A stretch of 64,000 nt of DNA, from assembly GCA_021234155.1 (NCBI GenBank), contig JAJEKV010000046.1, positions 62,001 to 126,000 on the forward strand, in the 5' to 3' direction. Position 1 is the first letter of the stretch. Each line of letters starts with the position of its first letter. A model generated the notes under the pieces. The model had not been told where the DNA came from. It was given only the letters and a program-made list of their open reading frames with translations, and ran no database searches. The position numbers and the translations under genes were made by a program. The stretch comes from Isoetes taiwanensis. Taxonomy: Eukaryota > Streptophyta > Lycopodiopsida > Isoetales > Isoetaceae. Shown here piece by piece: positions 33,246 through 43,990 of the stretch.

Positions 33246-36227
33246 CGGGTTTTTTTTTTTTTATTATTGACACATACCTTGGTCATTGGCCACAGTGCTA
33301 TTGCTATCAACTTGCAACTGTTACTATACAAAAGAAGTTTAAACTAGGCCTATGCGTAGAAGAAACTACATTTGTACATCCTTATTCATCTTGTAGGGAC
33401 TGAATATAAGTACTATGATTGTTTTCACTAACAATTGGACAGGTGATGCTTCTTAATTTGCTGGACTAACAGTAAGCACCCTAGAGACAGCTTAATGGGT
33501 CGTGCATATAACGTATTGAATATCGAACACCGGAGATGACATCTATGGGAATCCGCAATGCAAATAAGGCAATGTATTTCAATGTTGCATCTATTTGACA
33601 AGTTATAAGGTATGTTATTTACTCCAATGTTTTATTTGGTAAAAGATTCCATTTGCCATTATTATAACAAAGCTAGAACCATTTCTTTAGGGGGAGTGGT
33701 TTTAATAAAAGCAATTCCATATCTTCGTAGATTTATGGTAACCTTTTTGCATAAGGCTCCAATAAATTTAAAAATTTCTATGCATGGAAGCTTGCATGTT
33801 AGGCACATGTCACTTCACCTTTTTCCTAAAGTGCATGATACCTTTGCTCTATTGGCCCACATTCGGGTATGCAAGTCACGTGGACAAAAAAATTAATTGC
33901 ATGTATATTGAAAGGGCAATGTTTGCCCTAGACTATTCGCTTCCATTTTGTAGCCCTAAAGTATGGCGGATGAAGGCAGCCATCCTCCGTAAACAAGTGC
34001 CACTTTTCTTGCCACTTTTCTGCAAGCGATCAGATCGTCTACAAATTTGCATTGCCCATTGCTATTTCCGCTCCTTGGAAGCAGGTGGAAGGATTCCTTT
34101 GAAGATGTTTTTCACCTTAAACACAAGCTTCAGGCGGCTACATATAATATTGTGCTGGGTTTGATAGCAATGGAATTTCCACTGTGCATTTGCAACAGTT
34201 TAGTTGAAGAATGTAGATACTCAGCAAATGGCACAGCCAAGTGAAGGGGGTTCAAAACCCAAAATAATTTACAAATTACTTCGAAATGGTTTACAAGATC
34301 AACGACATGCTCCATAAAGGTCAGCATATTTGTTCTTAAAATGTTGGTTTCTTTAAGAAGTTATTCAAGTTTCTCTCGAACAGAAAGTTCTGATTTATCT
34401 CAACGACCAAGGTTCTATCATTTAAACTTGAAATGCTATCCCTATCACTTCTAGAATAGAAGATATCTTGGAATATGTCATTTATCTTAAGTGGTAGCAT
34501 TAACTTTACATGAAGTGCACTATTTTGCACGCATTGCAATGGGCTGATTTTGTTCAACATAAAGTTGCATTACATTATACGTGTTATCATGGGAAGCATT
34601 TTTCTAGAAATAAATGTCTACATTGTTGCTGCTGATGTGATATGCAGAACCATACTAGACAATGGGTTGTTGAAATAAATGTCTACATTGTTGCTGCGGA
34701 TGTGATATGCAGAACCATACTAGACAGTATGTTGTTGATGCATGTTATTGTAATTACTTGCTGAATTCCACGTCGACATGTTTAAATCTATTGGTTGTAG
34801 CAGTAAAAGTTGTTTCAGATTGACCATGATCTGAAAATCGAGTTTGGAATTGATTGAGTTCTTAACATGGTTGCATTGTGCAAAACTATATTTTATAAAT
34901 GTGTTTCATTTGTTGCTTTCACATGGTGGTCTGGGAGGCCACTTATTCCAATCTGTTGGGAACTTAAGATTCACTCGCATTGCGTTTGGATAATCTTAAT
35001 GTTTGAATATTGCTGTTATTAGTGTTCATTTTATGAATAAGAGCACGGTGATGGGTGATAAACCGTGGTGTTCCATAGCTTACCTGACGGCCCTCTCATT
35101 GTTACCCTTTTCAGGCTAACATTTGTCTGGTTGGCTGCAGGTAACCGGGACTCCACCTCCTTGTTTTTGTTCATTTAGGATGGTGTTACAACTTTTAGTT
35201 GTTATCATAATTTTCAGAATCCAGATAAGTTATCTGAACTCTTTAATCTCATATGTCCTTCAAGCAGAACAAGAGGGAATCTTATTCTAGGATATGCTGT
35301 CTTAATGCATGTTCTGTTTTAGTGCAGGACAACATTTCAACTCTATTCATGGCTATATATTTAATAAGGCAAAGACGATACGAGATTTACTCAAGAACTC
35401 ATCTGATTGGCTTGATGGGCCTCCTTTTAAATGCAATGACGCTTTTTGGCTATAAATGAGGTCTTTCTACGAAGATGTTTCTATTTTGTATCATCTTATG
35501 AGGTATTTTCTTATGAGGTCTTTTCGTAAAACAAAGTAAGTACAGAACTATATGAGAATAAGTACACATGACTTTTACCCACCTGCATGTTTACGTTCGC
35601 TGCATTATCTTGCATTATCTTGGGTAATTTGTTAAACCTTGACATTATGAAAACTGTACTTTACGTTTGAGATAATGAAATCATTCTTCTACCCATTCAT
35701 TTATTTGATAAAAAGAGAATAATGTGCTTTACTTTTGAGACTATGAAATTATTCCTTTACCCATCCATTTATTTGACGAAAATAGAATATACATGTCTAT
35801 TTATCCATGTTTATGGGCCATTCATTGTTAAGTTAAAATATTGCATTTTGTACATGGTTTATGGATATAAACTTGTTTCGGTAAATGTCTCTTTGATTAT
35901 AAGGATAAAGGATCGTTAATTATTGATTATTAACTTGTGATCAAGTCTTGGCCTAAAAGGAAAAAAGCACCTATTTTCTTTTAGGACTGCTTATTGGTCT
36001 TTAAGTTCCTAAGTCTACTTAGGAATGGTAAGATGGAAGTCCTTATGGTCTTTTTTTTTTTTTTTTTTTTTTGTTAAAGGCAAGTTTTTATTTGGACCCC
36101 TCAAAGGGCCAGATAGGAAGAATTTAACCCATAACAACTATGACTGACAGTAGTTTTCTTAGAACTGTCAGCACGGGTTTTCTTATTTATTTGTTCTATT
36201 GTTTTTTGTTTTAGATTGTGCTAGTTA
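33246..36227. other. Gap with two local duplications
   Basis: A 68-bp unit (AAATAAATGTCTACATTG...ACCATACTAGACA) is repeated in tandem at about 34609-34735. A weaker 65-bp duplication (TTTGAGA..ATGAAAT..ATTC) lies at 35661-35790. A T run of more than 20 bases sits at 36051-36073. No supported gene. Confidence 0.5.
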
Positions 36228-36312
36228 GTAGGGTTAGGGCATTGATGACTAGGCATCAAAGAAGATATGAGTTGATGTGGAGAAATTGTATGAACAGTTA
36301 TTTGTGCTAATT
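36228..36312 (+). repeat. Second copy of the RHQRRYEL segment
   Basis: It repeats 33158-33245 closely and would read RVRALMTRHQRRYELMWRN. It sits between two near-identical T-rich, acceptor-like tracts (36181-36214 and 36323-36356), so a 142-bp local duplication is also present. Confidence 0.6.
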
Positions 36313-36369
36313 GTGCGTGTTTGCTTATTTATTTGTTTTGTTGTTTTTTATTTTAGGTTGTGGTCGGCG

Positions 36370-36830
36370 CCCTTCTGGGGCAATGCATTGTATTACTCGT
36401 AGTAGTTCTAACGTCATGCCACTTTGGCAACACCTCCCCAGGACATATGATGATTGGTGGCAACTCATTCTCAGACACACACCACACATGATGAGACTCA
36501 TAGTAGCGTCATACCACTTTAACAATATCCCCTTATGACAACTCTCAGACACACATCACACATGATGAGACTCATATTAGTTTTAATGACATACCATTTT
36601 GGCAATATCCCCTCCCGATATATGACGACTCATGACAACTCATTCTAAGACATACACCATACATGATGAGACTCGTAGTAGTTTTAACGTCATACCACTT
36701 TGGCAACATCCCCTTCCCCCAGGATATATGATGACTCATGACAACTCATTCTCAACATACACCACCACACATGATGAGACTCACACTCACTCACATCATT
36801 CTCAGCATACACCACATGATGGTAGAATCC
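36370..36830. repeat. Minisatellite of about 100-130-bp units
   Basis: Successive units carry CACATGATGAGACTC, GTCATACCACTTTGGCAA, ATCCCCT and a GACAACTCATTCTCA block. Unit length varies and the last unit is partial. Non-coding. Confidence 0.8.
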
Positions 36831-36834
36831 ACGT

Positions 36835-37024
36835 GATAGCACTAGGGGCTGGAGCTCGCGGGTGGAAAACCTCTAGCTAGATCGCATCTTGTGAATAAAG
36901 TCACATGCTCTGGGCAGATGAGACTTGCACTCATCCACTTCCACCTAATGGTAGCCAGTGGATTTTGAACCCTAGTGGGGTACACCACAACCTAAAGGCC
37001 TAACCATTAGACCACCACCACGAT
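36835..37024 (-). mobile_element. tRNA-derived SINE
   Basis: On the minus strand GTGGTCTAATGGTTAGG (36999-37015) matches a tRNA A box and GGGTTCAAAATCC (36960-36972) a B box, 26 bp apart, as in an internal Pol III promoter. The downstream body of about 125 bp is not tRNA-like. It would not fold as a proper tRNA, so I call a SINE head and body rather than a tRNA gene. Confidence 0.6.
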
Positions 37025-38640
37025 GGCATAAAACTTGTATTATGTCGTAAGAATTGTGCCAAAATGATGGCAGCACCATTTTTTTGGTTTCTTTCTGGTG
37101 ATATGTGGTTCATGGTTTCTGAGGTGATGGCACCAACACCATGTGGCTCTTGTGCTCCTTGTCCTCTTATGCTCTTGGACATTAAGTTTTAAAATTAATG
37201 TGATATTTGAATTTGCGAGGGCTTGTATTATTTATTTATTATTATTTTTTTTTCATTTCCAATTTGGGGAGTTCATTGGCTCATCTAGGTTCGATTCCTA
37301 GAGGGTGCAAATTTATATATTCAATTTTCGATTTGGACTTTCACAAACAATGTACTTTGCATTTTTATGTGCTTCTATAACAAGTTTTTATGTAAGACTT
37401 GCGGCTATAAGTTGTCAATTCTAAGAGCTATAATCTAATAATTTTTTGAAGTATCCATAAGTCATATTGATCCCAATTTTTACTAAAGAAGATTCGACAC
37501 AGAATCCAGGATAAAAATAGGACTAAAATAGTTTAACTAGACTTATATATAAGTCTAAGGGCAATAAATGATGCACTCCATACATTCTAGTTATATTTAC
37601 ATAATAAAGAATTTTATCAACTTAAATATGGTGAATAACCATGTATTCTTTATATTTCACAAAATTGGAGTTTAGTTAAGGTAGTAGTATACAAAACTCA
37701 TATTTTATGATAGGCAATATTTTTTATGAATGTGGCACTTCCTTGGTAACATAGACCTTGAATTTCATGTTAAATTAACACACTATGTACAATGCAATTC
37801 TAGCAACCAACTAATTTTTTCAAATAGAATACCATAAATGAGATTTGTATATTCTTAAGGCGAGTTTAAAACCAATTAAGATGAGGATTTTCTGGCTTTT
37901 TTAATGATCCTAAGCCATATGGACCAGTAATGGAAAATAGACATAGCAATATACCTTTATTTTTCATAGTATAGCTTTTTATATTTGTTCGTCATTCTTT
38001 TGCATTGCTTCCACAACTTGAGAAGTTTGAAAATACAAGTTTTGAGTTCAACATTCAATGCACAGGTTTATGAACTCCATGGAATGCGTAATCTAACAGA
38101 TAACTTTAAATGGACATAAGAAAGTTTACTCTAAACCTCAAGATCATGAGCATTGATTATTTTTAATGGATTGAATAGAGTAGCTCATGAGGTGCTTATA
38201 TCTCGTAATTGAAACTGAAATCGATTAGTATGAGGGAGTTTTTAATTTTAAAAAGAAATGGACCAGTAATGGTCTCAGGTATACAAACATTTCTTGATTT
38301 CTTGAGAACAAACGCTATGCTTTTTTTACATGTTTGTTTTTGGAATGGTTCCATATCGTGGTAACCTTTCATAATACGATTTTTTGGAGGATGACTTTAA
38401 ATCATGTGACCTCTATATAGACATAAGTTACCAATCACTTGTAAATGAAAAAATAAAAGAAAATTAAAACTTCATCATTAAGGCTAATGGACATTAGAAA
38501 CCAGTATCTCGGAACAGCTTTATAGAACAACCCTATCTCCCTTCTCAGATCTCGGATTGAGGTGCCGTTTTTATGTCTTGCTCTCTAACTCATGAAGAAA
38601 AATACGAAAATAATGAAAAACATCATAAAAATCTTCTTAC
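37025..38640. other. AT-rich gap
   Basis: No supported gene. An isolated GGTTCGATTCC at 37288-37298, inside a perfect 5-bp T-arm-like stem, may be another Pol III remnant. Confidence 0.35.
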
Positions 38641-39745
38641 TGAGATAGTTTTACTATTCTAGAATGGGGCTCGCATGAAACCAACAAACCGCCCTAGATA
38701 GGCTTCTCATTCATCTCAGCAGATTTTCTACAATGGTGGATAGTGGGTAGCCGCACACATGCGAACTACCCACGAAAAATAAAGGGAAAATCCAATTATA
38801 TCATTTGGACCCCAAAAAATACAATGCTAATAGATGTGTGGCTGGTGTGGTGTACTTAGAAAGCTTATCAAGGGATTAAAAAACCCAGCCCTTCGGTTTT
38901 CGAGGAAAAACCCTAGTGATAAGCCGCCCGGCAAGGGGCTTGGACAAACGTAAGACATAGAAATCGGCTCCCAAAAACCCACGCATGGAGAAGTCGAAAG
39001 CGGATGCCGCTTCGCCAACCCTCACGACCGCACATCACCAACACAACAAAGCGAGACAACACAAACCTCCCAGAGTGAAGTTGGTCAACGGCGTGCCCAG
39101 CGACAAAAACAAAAACCTCTTCAAATAGAGGGGCTGGTCATGCGTGCGGCGACAAATACAATAAACAAAGAAGGGGGAGGGTGGGTTCAAAGAGAATAAG
39201 GTAATGCTGGCGAGAGAAGAGGAAGCGATGAGACGTTGATGCAGAACCGCGCCTAAAATAGCTTAACTCCCAACCGTAAAGGGCATGCGCCGCATGCATG
39301 CATGCAAGACATGCATGCTCGCCCCATTCTAGAATGTCGATCCGATGTCTTGGATCGATGGGATTCTAGAATGGGGCTCGCGATGAAACCAACAAACCTG
39401 CCCGAATACCGAGAACTTCCTTAACAAACTAGAATCGAGGACAAAGGTCACTGGGATGAAGGCTAAAGAAGAGCCAAGGCGAAAGGACATGCCACAAAGA
39501 TGAAAGAAATGCCAAATGGGCCAAACCAAGCAGGAAGAAGCCCTCCCCGCCTCGAAACAATTCAAAGAGAATAAGGCATGGCGAGAGAAGAGGAAAGCAC
39601 CGATGAGGCGTTGATGCGTAAACCCGGCGCCTAAAATAGCGAACTCCCAACTGAAAGGGCATGCCGCGATGCATGCATGCAAGACATGCATGCTCGCCCC
39701 ATTCTAGAATGTCGATCCGATGTCTTGGATCGATGGGATTAAAAT
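38641..39745. repeat. Locally duplicated block with a LINE 3' fragment
   Basis: ATTCTAGAATGGGGCTCGC followed by ATGAAACCAACAAACC occurs at about 38658 and 39361. A larger block with GAGAATAAGG, GCATGCATGCATGCAAGACA and TGTCGATCCGATGTCTTGG occurs at about 39198-39355 and again at 39566-39741. At 38860-38960 the minus strand matches the LINE C 3' UTR hairpins (GGGTTTTTTAATCCC, TTTCCTCGAAAACCG). No intact frame. Confidence 0.7.
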
Positions 39746-40626
39746 GAAGCAAAATAGATTTGACCCCCTTGGGTTTACCTAAGCGTAACTCTCATAAACG
39801 GGAACCAATAGATTTTTAGGTATTTTTTCTATGGACATGACTGCCATATATTAACATGTAAGAAGGGTTTGACTCATAATTGAATCCTTGATTTTATATG
39901 AATTTGAAAGTGAACAGTGCAAATGCACCTTTTCTCGTACATCATGTGACGACTCTAGTGTTAAAGTTATGGTGGGATGCCTCTGTTTGAAAAGTTTCCA
40001 CCTTGTTACCTGCAGGTCACTAACTGTGGATCTCCCTCCATGCTGGATATTTGGGCTACCCTTGCCTTCGCTGCACTTAGAGTGATCCCTATGTCAATTT
40101 GCCTTATCAAGATCCCATACTATCGTTTTTCCTCTTGCTCAGGAGCTAACACATGGGGTGTTTTTTTGCTTATGAGTAATTTTACGTTATTGCTACGCCT
40201 TTATTGTAGAGTTAGAAATCTTGGACCTCATAGAAGTCTCTTTAATTATATCCCATATTCACTAACCTCTTATTCTCTTCTATGAAGGGGTCTTGATAGC
40301 CATGGTTTTTTTTTGGTGTATGTTCCATCCTCGGTTTTCTAACCCACTTTGCCCTAATCCTACCGATGTTTGCAAGTGCTCAGAATTGGCTGGGGATTGC
40401 TATAATTCCTGTTCAATTGGGTAAGCGCCATTGAAATTCCCCAAGGGTAAGGTTTCACCCAACTGATCCGTGTATGGGATTAATGAGCAGGAGTGAATAA
40501 AGAGTTCAGTCGAATCATCCACTTCATTTGAGCACAAGAGATTGATTTGCCCGCCAATTTAAACTCGACAGCATTGAATACCTCGAATTGGAAAATTTAA
40601 GCGGGTTTATCGAAAATGACTTGGAA
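39746..40626. other. Gap without a supported gene
   Basis: Two overlapping plus-strand frames (39888-40285) show no family motif. Confidence 0.35.
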
Positions 40627-41243
40627 GATGGAGAGGGCCAAGTCTAAGAAGGCACAATATATATATATAGCGGTGATAAACAAAAGGTTCAGATTACTAT
40701 AAATTTTGGCTTAAATTATAACACACAATGTCTCCACCGCTGTCGCATAGTGGCGCTGCTATCCTTTGTTTCCTCTGCAGTGCTCTGCTCGGCAGAGTTT
40801 CTATATCCCTTTGCTCAGCTCGGATGCTCAACTCGGCTCTGTTCTGCTCGGCTCTATTTCCATGGCGGCACTTCCATAGATCTGTCTTCCATAGATCATA
40901 TCGATGCAAAACGTGCTTCTTCTGCTCCTTTTTGTCACTGTGACAGAGCTATCCTCTGTTTCCCTCTACTATCCGTTATTCCTTGTCATGTTAGAAGATC
41001 TAAATAGAGTAGTAATAACAGTAGCTGCACAGATTTCTTATCATTTTCCTAGAAGTTACGGCAAACTGAGAGCTGAATCTCGCAAGAAATGGGACCGCCA
41101 TAGTCGCATCAGATATCTTTGTTCGTAATCTGAATCTTAAGTTTATAATCGACGACAGGGGGGCAATCCGCCCTCACAAGGCCTCTCGGCGGCGCTGCCA
41201 GCCTCGGATGGAGAGGACCAAGTCTAAGAAGGCACAATATATA
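40627..41243. mobile_element. Segment of about 540 bp between 35-bp direct repeats
   Basis: GATGGAGAGG(G/A)CCAAG then TCTAAGAAGGCACAATATAT occurs at about 40627-40663 and 41207-41242. The DNA between contains TGCTCTGCTCGGC-type repeats and no convincing gene. The arrangement resembles an insertion with a long target duplication, or a simple tandem duplication followed by loss. I cannot tell which. Confidence 0.4.
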
Positions 41244-41840
41244 GGAAAACAAATCGGCATTTGTGTTTTTAACCACTCTCGATATATTTCCCTTTGTATA
41301 AAACAAGGTTGCATATGAAACGGGAGCAAATCATTGAAACGGGAGCAAAAGGAATATTCCTCAAAGATTCCCTTTTTTTTTCCAAAAAAGGGCTCAAATG
41401 AAGTAAAAAAAGGGCATAAAATTGTATTTTGACCCCACCCAAAATAACCCTTTTTTTGTGTGAGGAGAGAATTTACCGTGTCAAAGTGACACTTTTCAAC
41501 CAATTAGAATTTCCCAGTGTGTTTTTTGAGAGAACTCCTGTTTTAAGAGAATGTAACCTTTTAACTGAAAATAGAAGTGAAGTAGTAACTGGCATTGTAA
41601 TATATTAAAAAATTGAAGATAAAATCTTGATAATCACATGCACTTTTTTTAAAATACTCACTTATGTACAAAAGTGTGAGGAGTGATGAGAGAAGGATCG
41701 AGCACAAAAAACAATGATTAGAGTTCTTTGATCTAAAAGGGCCAACAAATATCCAGTTTTCCATGTGTCCTAGAAATTAGCAAATTTCTCTTGTTTAAAT
41801 AGCGGAGATAGTAGCAAAAAAAGTATATTGTGTTCAAACA
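41244..41840. other. Gap with an inverted-repeat partner at 46 kb
   Basis: ACAAGGTTGCATATGAAACG at 41305-41324 has an inverted relative at about 45995-46018. AAACGGGAGCAAA is repeated locally. No gene seen. Confidence 0.45.
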
Positions 41841-42145
41841 CAAGAAACCCTTTTTGTATTCTGGAATACACTTGTTATTCCGGAATAGCGGAACGAAATA
41901 AAATATCAAACCCTTTTTGTATTCTGGAATACACATCATGTTCTGGAATAGCGAAAGGGAAATACAAAGCAACATCAACTAGGTTTTTTGGCATTTTCTA
42001 TTTATTTCAATGACCTTGCAATTTTCTGTTGTATAGAAGTAGTTTTTTTATTTGTTTTGTAAAGACTAGGGATACTGGAATGTGGTGCAAAATAATTGAG
42101 GGAAATGTATTTCGGAATACACTTTGTATTTCGGAATACGTTTTG
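41841..42145. repeat. Cluster of GTATTCTGGAATAC palindromes
   Basis: AAACCCTTTTTGTATTCTGG followed by AATACAC occurs twice, about 60 bp apart (41847 and 41909). Single-sided versions (TTCCGGAATAGCG, TATTTCGGAATAC) occur nearby and at 42108-42140. Similar palindromes recur at 45030-45085. Confidence 0.7.
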
Positions 42146-42205
42146 GTGTTTTTTTTTTTTCTGCGTTCCGCAAAGGCAATCTTCCTTTGCAAACCTCGGG
42201 CTACC

Positions 42206-42380
42206 ATTTCACAGTGGCGATGGCCTTGGCATTGGTGCTGGCTACAGTTTAAGCCATGGTGCTGGCTTCAAAGTTCGTTTCTGCCAGTTTAGTTTGGCCT
42301 GGGATCATGGCTACAGGAATGAGAGAGATGGGTTGGGCCAGAGATTTAAGCGCCAGGACGGTTTTGCAGAGCACCGCTGA
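42206..42380 (+). other. Orphan exon of a Gly-rich protein
   Basis: A T-rich tract and TTTCACAG precede a frame reading GDGLGIGAGYSLSHGAGFK, then LAWDHGYRNERDGLGQRFK, then a stop at about 42380. It has the look of a real last exon with G-x-G spacing, but no upstream exon could be found. What lies 5' is palindromic repeat, so it may be a captured or left-over fragment. Family not recognised. Confidence 0.35.
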
Positions 42381-43121
42381 GAAAGTTATGCACTGCTGAT
42401 AATGGAAAATACAATTATGCTCTGGTGTTTCTCATTGTGATTGTCATCCTCAGATTCATGTGTCAGCCATTTTATTGTTCGAAATGCCTGCTTAGGCATG
42501 TCATAAAGAAGTTCAGTGCTCAGAGCCTTACAATTAAGTTTTGCTTAATCAAGAGGTAAGAATGTATTGTGATTGCAATTAGAATCTGACACTGCAGCAC
42601 TGAACGCGTGAAAGCTCGATCCAAATAGATTTTTGGGATATGTTACCATTCTTGCATTGGTTCCGATGTATTTTGTATCTGACAGCTAGATGGTTGTTTT
42701 ATCTTCTCATTATCTGTGAATTACAACATAATGTAATCGAAATATCCACATCTGGATGAGCTGTTTCTTCTTCCTTGTACTTATTAGCTAATGAGCTAGA
42801 TGCTTTTGGAAGAAGGAAAATAAGCATGCATAGCTAATGATATCGCAAATGCAAAATCAGACCTCTATTTGGTCAGTCTTGAAAATAAGAAGTTAGGAAC
42901 AATATTAGGTCACAACCTTCATGGCAATGGTGCCATCATTTGCACATACAAGGGGAACCACCACCGCTTTGAACGAGTTCATACTTGAACCAGGTAAATG
43001 GTCTAGTCTAGTGTTCTCAGTTGCAATTTCAGGCATTACACTCGTTTAATAAACTAACGGTTTTTAGATTTCAGGCATTACACTCAGTTCAATAAACTAA
43101 CGGTTTTCAGAAAGCAATTGC
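42381..43121. other. Gap, possibly the 3' UTR of the orphan exon
   Basis: A 50-bp segment (TTTCAGGCATTACACTC...AATAAACTAACGGTTTT) is duplicated in tandem at about 43028-43110. Nothing else. Confidence 0.4.
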
Positions 43122-43990
43122 ATGCATCCAGCAATGGTGAAGTATAGTAACTCAAAGTTAGATAAAGAGAAGTTGGAACGAATCAATGTCTTGTCTGCTT
43201 TAAAAAGATGTGCAAAAGCGAATCACTTAATGGAAGGCAGGGATATCCACAAGCATGTAAGAACAAGTCTTTACAAGGATGTTTTTGTAATGAACCATTT
43301 TACCAGATGTTTGGAAGATGTGGAGCCATAGAAGATGCTAGTGTTTGAGAACATGAGTGCAAAGATTTTTTTTTCGTGGAATGATTAGAGCTTTTGTTCA
43401 GGAAGGGTATATGGGAAAGGCTTTGCAACTTCTCCAAAAAATGCCAAATCAAAATCGAAATGTTGTTTCTTGGACTACATTGATTACTGGTTATGCGGTG
43501 CTTGGATGCCTTCATGAAGCAAATCAGGTGTTTGAAGCAATGGCAGAAAAAAATGTGGTAACATGGATTGCTTTACTTTCAGCTTATGCTCGCGTTGGAG
43601 ATACAAAGGGCCTTGGAACTTTTTTCACGGAATGTTGAGCAGATATCATATCTTGGACATCCATGATTGAGGCATTTGTTGCAACTAGTCAGCTTCAAGA
43701 TGCTTTTGAATTTATTTCAACAAATGCCTCAACGCAACATTGTTTCTGGAATATTATGATTACAACATTTTCTCAGAAGGGCTACTTGGGTGTGGCTCAA
43801 CAATTATTTGACCAAATGCTTGAGCCCAATTTAGTTTCATGGAATGCAATGATTACAACCTACATAAACAAGAAGCAACTCAGCAAGAAGCAACTCAGCA
43901 ACGCAGCAATGCAGCAATTCAAAAGAATGCCTTAACGTGATGTGGTCTCATGGAATGCTATGATCAGATCCTATGCTCAAAATGGTTAGC
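43122..43990 (+). pseudogene. PLS-type pentatricopeptide-repeat pseudogene
   Basis: The translation shows successive PPR units: LKRCAKANHLMEGRDIHKHV, MFGRCGAIEDA, MIRAFVQEGYMGKALQLLQK, VVSWTTLITGYAVLG, MIEAFVATSQLQDAFE, LVSWNAMITTYINK and DVVSWNAMIRSYAQNG. PPR proteins bind organelle RNA, and the SWN(A/T)MI spacing is typical of the PLS class. Frameshifts near 43300 and 43370 (a T run), an in-frame TGA at 43636, a TAA at 43933 and another stop at 43988 kill it. There is no targeting peptide, E or DYW domain. It is a decayed fragment of a larger gene. Confidence 0.85.

Noticed and set aside
36370-36830. Repeat array as a CRISPR-like structure
   Set aside because: Units are long, unequal and lack unique spacers, and the context is a plant nucleus.
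37261-37310. tRNA gene around GGTTCGATTCC
   Set aside because: Only a T-arm-like piece; no A box, anticodon arm or acceptor stem fits.
40728-41007. Cys/Leu/Ser-rich plus-strand frames
   Set aside because: Produced by TGCTCTGCTCGGC-type repeats; no sign of selection on the protein.
43636-43990. Stops in the PPR frame rescued by RNA editing
   Set aside because: Stop-removing U-to-C editing in ferns is organellar; this gene type is nuclear, and frameshifts are present as well.
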